15,686 bases of DNA from NCBI GenBank assembly GCA_036271855.1, contig DATAZV010000486.1, positions 1 through 15,686 on the forward strand, in the 5' to 3' direction. Position numbers and translations under genes: made by a program. The notes under the pieces were generated by a model. It saw nothing but the letters and a program-made list of their open reading frames with translations, made no database searches and was not told the origin of the DNA. This document shows positions 7,025 through 14,067 of this stretch, piece after piece; position 1 is the first letter of the stretch; the number at the start of each line of letters is the position of its first letter. Source of the DNA: JAQGMJ01 sp036271855. GTDB lineage: Bacteria; Pseudomonadota; Gammaproteobacteria; Burkholderiales; JAEUOS01.

Positions 7025-8014
7025 CTACTCCGGCTGTACGCCGGCGGCTTTCAGCACCCGGCCCATTTCCGGTGTCTCTGTCTTCACCCGCTCGCTCACC
7101 GCCTGCGGCGTGCTGTGCGCGGTGGAGATGCCCAGGCTGGCGTATTTGTCGACCACCGCCGGCAGTTTCATGATCTTGTCGAGGTCGCCGTTCAGGCGCA
7201 TCACCACTTCGTTCGGCGTGCCGCGCGGCGCCAGCAGCGCCCACCAGACGCCGGACTCGTAACCCTTGACGCCGGCCTCGATCATCGTCGGCACCTCCGG
7301 CAGCACCGGCGAGCGCCTGGTCGCGGTCACGGCCAGCGGCCGCAACTTGCCGGCCTTGATCTGCGGCAGTGCGGGCACGAAGTCGGAGAACACCATGTCG
7401 ACCTGGCCGGCCACCAGGTCGGTCACCGCCTGCACCGTGCCCTTGTAGGGCACGTGGACGATGTTCACCCCGGTGGCGGACTTGAACAACTCGCCGCTGA
7501 TGTGCGAGGTGATGCCGACGCCGCCGGAACCGAAATTGAGCTTGCCCGGTTTTGCGCGGGCCAGGGCGATCAGCTCGGCCACGCTTTTTGCCGGCACCGA
7601 AGGATGCACCACCAACACCTGCCCGGCGCTGGCGACCATGGAGATGGGCGCGAAGTCGGCTTGCGGGTCGAAGCCCAGGCGCTTGTACAAATGGATGTTG
7701 GTGGTCAAGGTGCTGCTGTTGGACAGCAGCAGGGTGTAGCCGTCCGGCGTGCTCTTGGCCACCAGTTCATGGCCGATATTGGCGGCGGCGCCAGGATGGT
7801 TTTCCACGATCAATTGCTGGCCCAGGGTTTCCGACAGGCGCTGCGCCAGGATACGCGCCAGCACGTCGGAGGTGCCGCCGGGCGGGAAGGGGGCGATGAA
7901 GCGGATCGACTTGCTGGGGTAGGGCGTTTGTGCCTGCGCGCCGGCGCCGGAAAACAGACACAGGACGGCGACCGCAAGCGCGCAAGCAGGGCGGCGCAGA
8001 TGAAACAGGTGCAT
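7025..8014 (-). CDS. TctC/Bug-family periplasmic substrate-binding protein
   Basis: A 329-residue secreted solute-binding protein of the tripartite tricarboxylate transporter (TTT) type. Residues 1-28 or so are a signal peptide: basic MHLFHLRR, hydrophobic ACALAVAVLCLF, then cleavage near GAQA/Q. The mature part shows the Bug signature: YPSKSIRFIAPFPPGGTSD, QQLIVENHPGAAANIG, AKSTPDGYTLLL, VPYKGTVQAVTDLVAGQVDM and LRPLAVTATRRSPVLPEVPT. Known ligands of the family are small carboxylates, amino acids and related compounds; the ligand here cannot be read from the sequence. GGAGA (plus-strand 8021-8025) lies six bases before the ATG. No tctA or tctB membrane partners are in the window, as is usual for the many orphan Bug genes of Burkholderiales. 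It diverges from the macroglobulin gene across a 263-bp spacer. Confidence 0.93.
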   Translation of the reverse strand: MHLFHLRRPACALAVAVLCLFSGAGAQAQTPYPSKSIRFIAPFPPGGTSDVLARILAQRLSETLGQQLIVENHPGAAANIGHELVAKSTPDGYTLLLSNSSTLTTNIHLYKRLGFDPQADFAPISMVASAGQVLVVHPSVPAKSVAELIALARAKPGKLNFGSGGVGITSHISGELFKSATGVNIVHVPYKGTVQAVTDLVAGQVDMVFSDFVPALPQIKAGKLRPLAVTATRRSPVLPEVPTMIEAGVKGYESGVWWALLAPRGTPNEVVMRLNGDLDKIMKLPAVVDKYASLGISTAHSTPQAVSERVKTETPEMGRVLKAAGVQPE

Positions 8015-8051
8015 GGAATGTCTCCGGCTTTTTATTTTGGCGGGGCTAGTC

Positions 8052-8069
8052 TACGCGTGCGTGCGCGTA
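8052..8069. promoter_or_regulatory. Palindromic, strictly alternating purine/pyrimidine 18-mer upstream of the tctC-like gene
   Basis: TACGCG at 8052-8057 and CGCGTA at 8064-8069 are perfect inverted repeats around TGCGTG. All 18 bases alternate pyrimidine and purine, the kind of tract that can adopt Z-DNA. It lies 38 bp upstream of the tctC-like ATG, where a repressor operator or a 5'-leader structure would sit. The function is inferred from position only. Confidence 0.35.
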
Positions 8070-8120
8070 ACGCCGATGATGCGCGGGATTAGCAGCGGCC
8101 CCGGTGACTGCCGCAATGCC

Positions 8121-8157
8121 GTGAGGATTTCTTCACAAAAGCGTGACTTTGTTCACA
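8121..8157 (+). promoter_or_regulatory. Tandem CRP/FNR-like sites in the divergent intergenic region
   Basis: The core CGTGA-CTTTGT-TCACA at 8142-8157 matches the enterobacterial CRP consensus TGTGA-N6-TCACA at nine of ten fixed positions. A related copy lies exactly 20 bp upstream: TTTCTTCACA at 8128-8137 versus TTTGTTCACA at 8148-8157 (9/10), preceded by GTGA at 8121-8124, though its half-sites are spaced by 8 instead of 6 bases. Two copies on the same DNA face between divergent genes suggest control of the macroglobulin-pbpC operon, the tctC-like gene, or both. No clear -10/-35 pair could be placed, and the binding protein is unknown. Confidence 0.45.
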
Positions 8158-8277
8158 TCATCGACATTGTTGCTGCGTGAATGCCAGTTTCGCGCCACAA
8201 TTGCGCGCAGCCAAGTCATCATCCTGGCGAAGAATAAGAGCACGCGCTTGAAGCGGCGTCATCTGGGGAAAGTCATC

Positions 8278-11200
8278 ATGTCGGCAAAAAAAATCCTTCG
8301 CGGTCTGTCGCTGTCCGGCCTGGCATTCGCAGCCGGCCTGATTTCGTTGTCCGCCTTCGCGGCCACCATACAAACCTTTTCTCCGCAGGGCGAGATCCGC
8401 ACCGTGCGTCAGGTGGCGGCGCGCTTTTCCGAGAGCATGGTGAAGTTCGGCGACAAGGACGTGCCGCATCCCTTTTTGATCACCTGCGCCGAACCCGGCC
8501 GCGGCCGCTGGATCGACGACCGCAACTGGGTCTACGACTTCGAGCGCGACCTGCCCCCCGGCACCCACTGCAGCTTCAAGCTCAAGCCCGAGGCCAAGCC
8601 GCTGGCCGGCGGCAACCTCACCGGCAAGGGCGAGTTCGTCTTTTCCACCGGCGGGCCGGCGGTGCTGAGCACCCAGCCCTATCTCGAATCCTCGTCGATC
8701 GACGAAGACCAGGCCTTTCTGCTGCACCTGAACGGCCCGGCCTACCTGCCGAGCGTGAGCGAGAAGGCGTATTGCGTCGCCGAGGGCGTGGGTGAACGCA
8801 TCGGCGTCGACCTGATCGAAGGTGCGCCGCGGGCGGCATTGCTGAAGGCGCTGCGTCGGGAGAAGGAAGACAACGACAGGCTGGTGATCCTGAAATGCCG
8901 CCAGCGCCTGCCTTCCGGCGCGCACGTGACGGTGGTATGGGCGAAAGGTATCCAGACCGCGAATGCGGACGCCAATGCGCGCGTGGCGGTGAGCCGTGAT
9001 CAGCCGCTGAAATACCAGGTGCGGCCGGAGTTCAAGGTGTCCTTCACCTGTGTGCGCGACAACGCGCAATCGCCCTGCTCGCCGTATCAGCCGCTGCGCC
9101 TGGAATTCACCGGCAACGTGACGCGCGACATTGCCGACGGCATTCGCTTCAAGGGCGGCGGCAACACCTACAAGCCGACCTGGACCAAGGAAGATACCGA
9201 CGCGATCGTGCAAGGGGTGACTTTCAAGCCGCCGTTTCCCGAGACCACCGAATTCACCATCGAGTTGCCGTCGAAGTTCACCGACGACCTCGGGCGCAAC
9301 GCCGCCAATGCCGGTATCTTTCCGCTGAAGACCCGCACCGGCGAAGGCACGCCGCTGGTGAAATTCTCCGCCAACTTCGGCATCATCGAGCGCTCGCAGG
9401 CGGTGCTGCCGGTGACCTTGCGCAATGTCGAGCCCGAGGTCAAGGCGCTGATGCTCAAACCCACGGCCGAGCCGCGCGCCGCGCGCGTCGCCGACCTCAC
9501 GGTGGCCGAAGACGCCGCCATCATCGGCTGGATCGCGCGCTTGCGCCAGGCCGACAACAACGAATTCGAAAGCCGCGAAAAAAGCCTGATGCAGGGGGCG
9601 CCGGCACAGCAAAAAATGCTGCCCAAGCCGAACGGCGCCAAGGCCTTTGAGGTAATCGGCATCCCGCTGGAAAAGCCCGGCTTTCACGTCGTCGAAGTGC
9701 AAAGCGATGTGCTGGGCGCCGCCTTGCTCGGCAAGCAAAAGCCGATGTATGTGCGCGCCAGCGCCCTAGTCACCAATCTCGCCGTGCACCTGAAGATGGG
9801 GCGCGAGAGCGGCGCGGTGTGGGTCAGCACGCTCGATGGCGGCAAGCCGGCGCCGGGCGCGGATGTGCGCTTGTACGATTGCAACGCCAAGATGGTCTGG
9901 CAGGGCAAGACCGACGCCAGCGGCGTGGCGGCGATGACGGTGGGCCTGGACATGGCGCCGCATTGCAAGAACGACGACTTCCAGATCTGGTACGCCGCCG
10001 CGCGCCTGGGCGACGACATGAGCTTTGCCTTGTCGGACTGGAACCGCGGCATCGAGCCCTGGCGCTTCAATGTCAGCGAGGGTGGTGGCGACAGCGCCTA
10101 CGCGGCGCATACCGTGTTCGACCGCATGCTGCTGCGCGCCAACGAAACGGTATCGATGAAGCATTTCCTGCGCATGGAAACGCAGAACGGGCTGAAGCTC
10201 CCGGCCAAGGGACCGCTGCCGGCGCAGGTGTTGCTCACTCATCTCGGCTCCGGGCAGGAATACACCTTGCCGGTGAGTTTCAACAATCGCGGTGTCGCGC
10301 TGACCACCTGGAAGGTGCCGGCGGATGCCAAGCTCGGGCAGTACAACGTCACGCTGCTGTGGAATGCCAAGACCGCCAAAAAAGACCCCAGCCGCGGGGA
10401 TGGCGGTGACGGTGAGGACGGCGATGACGCCGGCCGGCGTGTCGACACCGGCAGTTTCCGCGTCGCCGAATTCCGCCTGCCGGTGATGGTGGGTTCGGTC
10501 AGCGGCCCGGCGGCTTCGCAGGTGCGGCCCAAAGAGGTGCCGTTATCGGTGCAGCTTTCCTACGCCTCCGGCGGTCCGGCGGCGGGCCAGGAAGTGAAAA
10601 TGAGCGCGGTGCTGCGCAAGCGCTTTGTCAATTTCCCTGCCTATGAACAGTTCACCTTCGGCGTGCGCGGCGGCGACGGCGGCGACCAGGACCTGAACGG
10701 CGGCGATGCGTCCGCCGACACCAGCGCCGGCAACGGTGGCGACAAGCTGGTGGCCGACAAGAATCTGCTCAAGCTCGACCCCAAGGGCGTCGGCCAGTAC
10801 ATGGTCAAGGCGCTGCCGGCGATCGACCAGCCGCGCGAAGTCGTCGCCGAAGGCAGCTATCGCGACCCCAACGGCGAGGAACAGACCCTGCGCGCCAGCG
10901 TGGCCCTGTGGCCCTCTGCCGTGGTGGCCGGCATCAAGACCGAGGGCTGGGCGCGGGTGAAAAAGAAAGCCAACGTCACCTTGCTGGCGGTGGACACACA
11001 GGGCAAGCCGGCAGCCGATGTGGCTATGGAACTGGCCGGCAGCCTGAAGATCACCACCTCGCACCGCCGCCGCACCGTGGGCGGTTTCTATGCGTATGAG
11101 AACAAGGACGAGACCAAGTCCCTGGGCACCCTGTGCAGCGGCAAGACCGATGCGCGCGGCTACCTGCATTGCGAAGTGCTGGTCGACGAATCGGGCGAGA

Positions 11201-14067
11201 TATTGCTCTCGGCCAAGGCGAAGGACGGCGGCGGCAATGTCTCCGAGGCGCAAGCCAGCATCTGGGTCTCGGGTGGCGCCGACTGGTGGTTCGGCGGTGA
11301 AGACATGGACCGGATGGATGTGCTGCCGGAGAAAAAAAGCTACAAGGCCGGCGAGACCGCGCGCTTCCAGGTACGCATGCCGTTCCGCCAGGCCACCGCC
11401 TGGGTCACCATCGAGCGCGAAGGCGTGATCGAAACCCGGGTGGTGCCGCTGTCGGGCAAGGAGCCGGTGGTGGAAGTGCCGATCAAGGGCGAGTACGCGC
11501 CCAATGTGTTCGTCTCGGTGCTGGCAGTGCGGGGCCGGGTGCGCGACGTGCCCTGGTACTCCTTCTTCGTCTGGGGCTGGAAAGCGCCGGTCGACTGGTG
11601 GAACGAGCGCCAGGAGTGGGTCGACATCTACAACAAGGGCGAGCCGACCGCGCTGGTCGACCTGGCGCGACCCGCATTCAAGATGGGCCTGACCGAGATC
11701 AGCGTCGGCAACCAGGCGTTCGAATTGAAGGTGGCGGTAAGCGCCGACAGACCTGTGTACCAGACCCGCGATACGGCCAGGGTGCGCATCGAGGTAAAGA
11801 CCGCCGACGGCAAGCCGGCGCCCAAGGGCACGGAAGTGGCGGTGGCGGCGGTCGACAGCACCTTGCTCGAATTGATGCCCAACACCAGTTGGGATGCGCT
11901 GTCCAACATCCTCAAGCGCCGCTCCTATTACGTCAACACCGCCACTGCGCAAATGCAGGTGGTGGGCCGGCGCCATTTCGGCAAGAAGGCCTTGCCGCCG
12001 GGCGGCGGCGGCGGGCGCGCGGTGACGCGCGAGTTGTTCGACACCTTGCTGGTGTGGCTGCCCAGCGTGCAGGTGGGGGCAGACGGCACGGCGATGGTCG
12101 ACGTGCCGCTGAACGACTCGCTCACCAGTTTCACCATTGCCGCGGTGGCGGATGCCAACGGTAACCTGTTCGGCACCGGGCAGACGCAAATACGCGCCAC
12201 CAAGGACTTGCAGATCATCCCCGGCCTGCCGCCGCTGGTGCGCGAGGGCGACACCTTCCGCGCCGGCATCACGGTGCGCAATACCACCGCGCGGGCGATG
12301 AAGGTCAATGCCGCCGCGACCACGCAGGGCCTGGCCGCTCAACCTGCACCGCAGACCGTCAACCTCGCACCCGGCGCGGCGCAGGAAATCTACTGGAACA
12401 CCATGGTGCCCGATGGCGCCACCCGCATCGACTGGCAGATCGAAGTCGCCGAGCAGGGCGTTGCCAAACCAGCGAAGGACGCGATGAAGACCTCGCAAAA
12501 GGTGGTGCCCGCGGTGCCCGTGACGGTGCAGCAGGCGACCCTGACGCAGATCGACAAGAGCTTCGCCGTACAAGTAGCTGCGCCGAAGGACGCGCTGCCC
12601 GGCAAGGGCGGTCTGGCGATCGCCCTGCAGGCGAAGATCGGTACCGTGCCCGAAGGTGTGCGGCGCTACTTCGAGGAATACCCCTTCATCTGCCTGGAGC
12701 AAAAAACCTCCAAATCGATCGGCCTGCGTGACCGTGACTTGTGGAAGGGCGTGGCTTCGGCGCTGCCGAACTATCTCGATGAAGATGGCCTGGCCGCCTA
12801 CTTCCCCGGCAGTCGCGGCAGCGACATCCTCACTTCCTACGTGCTGGCGGTGACCGACGAGGCCAAGTTCGACTTGCCCGACGGCGCGCGCGACACCATG
12901 GAAACTGCGCTGGCCAAGTTCGTCGAAGGCAAGATCACCCGCGACTTCTGGGCGCCGCGCAAGGACCTGGATCAGCGCAAGCTCGCCGCCATCGAGGCGC
13001 TGGCGCGGCGCGGCCACGCCAAGGCGGCGATGCTGCAGTCGATCACCATCCAGCCGAACATTTGGCCGACGTCGAGCGTGATCGACTGGCTGTCGATCCT
13101 GCAGCGCATGGACGACATCCGCGGCCGCGACAAGCTGATGGCGGAAGCCGAGCAGGTGCTGCGCTCGCGCCTCTCCCTGCAAGGGACCAAGCTGGTGTTT
13201 TCCACCGAGAACGACGACTACTGGTGGTGGCTGATGGTTGGCGGCGACGTCAATGCCGCGCGCCTGATCGCCACCGTGGCCGATCGCCCGGGCTGGAAGG
13301 AAGACCTGCCGCGCCTGGTCAGTGGCCTGATCGGCCGCCAGGGCCGCACCGGCGCGTGGAACACCACCACCGCCAACCTGTGGGCCGGCTTGGCGCTGGA
13401 GAAATTCTCGGCGCGCTTCGAGACCGAGAGGGTCGCCGGCACCACGCGCGCCGGCATCGACCAGAACGGCACTACCGACCCGATCCAGACCTTCGCCTGG
13501 GGCACGACGCCCGGCGGCAAGCTGGCGCTTCCCTGGCCGACGGCGGCGAACGGCGCGGTGAAAATCTGGCACGAAGGCTCGGGCAAGCCCTGGGCCACGA
13601 TTCAGAGCCTGGCGGCGATTCCACTCAAGGCCCCGGACTTCGCCGGCTACGCCATCGAAAAGAGCATCAGCGCCGTGCAGCAAAAAACCCCGGGCACCTA
13701 TACCCGTGGCGACATCCTGCGCATCAGCCTGACCATCAAATCCAGCGCCGACATGACCTGGGTGGCGGTGACCGACCCGGTGCCCGGCGGCTCCACCGTG
13801 CTGGGCTCGGGCCTGAACCGCGAAAGCGACCTGGCGCAGCGCGGCGAGAAAACCGGCGGCAATGCCTACCCGACCTTCGAGGAACGCAGCTTCGAAGGCT
13901 ACCGCGCCTATTACGAGTACGCACCCAAGGGCACCTGGAAGACCGAGTACACCGTGCGCCTGAACCAGGATGGGGATTTCTCGCTGCCGCCGACGCGGGT
14001 CGAGGCGATGTACGCGCCGGAAATGTTTGGCGCGCTGCCGAATCCGCGCATGAAGGTGGTGCCGTGA
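8278..14067 (+). CDS. Large periplasmic alpha-2-macroglobulin family protein with thioester (YfhM/ECAM type)
   Basis: A 1,929-residue predicted protease trap. The ATG at 8278 is chosen because GGGGAA (8265-8270) precedes it and it opens directly into a signal peptide, MSAKKILRGLSLSGL to LSAFA/ATIQ. There is no Cys at the cleavage point, so it is probably soluble in the periplasm rather than a lipoprotein like E. coli YfhM. Macroglobulin-type beta domains fill the N-terminal half. The conserved A2M domain begins near residue 1252 (RELFDTLLVWLPSVQV). The thioester motif CLEQ lies at 1472-1475 in YPFICLEQKTS, so covalent capture of a protease is expected to work. The C-terminal domain (about 1807-1929) ends LPPTRVEAMYAPEMFG, typical of the bacterial form. 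Gly/Asp-rich inserts occur at 707-717 and 795-823, and PPGGGGGRA lies just before the A2M domain. Its stop overlaps pbpC by four bases. Confidence 0.95.
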   Translation: MSAKKILRGLSLSGLAFAAGLISLSAFAATIQTFSPQGEIRTVRQVAARFSESMVKFGDKDVPHPFLITCAEPGRGRWIDDRNWVYDFERDLPPGTHCSFKLKPEAKPLAGGNLTGKGEFVFSTGGPAVLSTQPYLESSSIDEDQAFLLHLNGPAYLPSVSEKAYCVAEGVGERIGVDLIEGAPRAALLKALRREKEDNDRLVILKCRQRLPSGAHVTVVWAKGIQTANADANARVAVSRDQPLKYQVRPEFKVSFTCVRDNAQSPCSPYQPLRLEFTGNVTRDIADGIRFKGGGNTYKPTWTKEDTDAIVQGVTFKPPFPETTEFTIELPSKFTDDLGRNAANAGIFPLKTRTGEGTPLVKFSANFGIIERSQAVLPVTLRNVEPEVKALMLKPTAEPRAARVADLTVAEDAAIIGWIARLRQADNNEFESREKSLMQGAPAQQKMLPKPNGAKAFEVIGIPLEKPGFHVVEVQSDVLGAALLGKQKPMYVRASALVTNLAVHLKMGRESGAVWVSTLDGGKPAPGADVRLYDCNAKMVWQGKTDASGVAAMTVGLDMAPHCKNDDFQIWYAAARLGDDMSFALSDWNRGIEPWRFNVSEGGGDSAYAAHTVFDRMLLRANETVSMKHFLRMETQNGLKLPAKGPLPAQVLLTHLGSGQEYTLPVSFNNRGVALTTWKVPADAKLGQYNVTLLWNAKTAKKDPSRGDGGDGEDGDDAGRRVDTGSFRVAEFRLPVMVGSVSGPAASQVRPKEVPLSVQLSYASGGPAAGQEVKMSAVLRKRFVNFPAYEQFTFGVRGGDGGDQDLNGGDASADTSAGNGGDKLVADKNLLKLDPKGVGQYMVKALPAIDQPREVVAEGSYRDPNGEEQTLRASVALWPSAVVAGIKTEGWARVKKKANVTLLAVDTQGKPAADVAMELAGSLKITTSHRRRTVGGFYAYENKDETKSLGTLCSGKTDARGYLHCEVLVDESGEILLSAKAKDGGGNVSEAQASIWVSGGADWWFGGEDMDRMDVLPEKKSYKAGETARFQVRMPFRQATAWVTIEREGVIETRVVPLSGKEPVVEVPIKGEYAPNVFVSVLAVRGRVRDVPWYSFFVWGWKAPVDWWNERQEWVDIYNKGEPTALVDLARPAFKMGLTEISVGNQAFELKVAVSADRPVYQTRDTARVRIEVKTADGKPAPKGTEVAVAAVDSTLLELMPNTSWDALSNILKRRSYYVNTATAQMQVVGRRHFGKKALPPGGGGGRAVTRELFDTLLVWLPSVQVGADGTAMVDVPLNDSLTSFTIAAVADANGNLFGTGQTQIRATKDLQIIPGLPPLVREGDTFRAGITVRNTTARAMKVNAAATTQGLAAQPAPQTVNLAPGAAQEIYWNTMVPDGATRIDWQIEVAEQGVAKPAKDAMKTSQKVVPAVPVTVQQATLTQIDKSFAVQVAAPKDALPGKGGLAIALQAKIGTVPEGVRRYFEEYPFICLEQKTSKSIGLRDRDLWKGVASALPNYLDEDGLAAYFPGSRGSDILTSYVLAVTDEAKFDLPDGARDTMETALAKFVEGKITRDFWAPRKDLDQRKLAAIEALARRGHAKAAMLQSITIQPNIWPTSSVIDWLSILQRMDDIRGRDKLMAEAEQVLRSRLSLQGTKLVFSTENDDYWWWLMVGGDVNAARLIATVADRPGWKEDLPRLVSGLIGRQGRTGAWNTTTANLWAGLALEKFSARFETERVAGTTRAGIDQNGTTDPIQTFAWGTTPGGKLALPWPTAANGAVKIWHEGSGKPWATIQSLAAIPLKAPDFAGYAIEKSISAVQQKTPGTYTRGDILRISLTIKSSADMTWVAVTDPVPGGSTVLGSGLNRESDLAQRGEKTGGNAYPTFEERSFEGYRAYYEYAPKGTWKTEYTVRLNQDGDFSLPPTRVEAMYAPEMFGALPNPRMKVVP

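Noticed and set aside
8160..8240. GAATAA at 8232-8237 as a -10 box for the macroglobulin operon
   Set aside because: The only -35-like element upstream (TTGCGC at 8201) is 25 bp away, too far for a sigma-70 promoter.
8143..8277. GTG at 8143 as an upstream start adding 45 residues to the macroglobulin
   Set aside because: It falls inside the CRP-like site, has no Shine-Dalgarno, and would bury the signal peptide behind a charged leader. The ATG at 8278 has GGGGAA and opens with a clean signal peptide.
10660..10746. RTX-type calcium-binding nonapeptides in the macroglobulin
   Set aside because: GGD runs are present but the GGxGxDxUx nine-residue periodicity is not, so only a Gly/Asp-rich insert is claimed.
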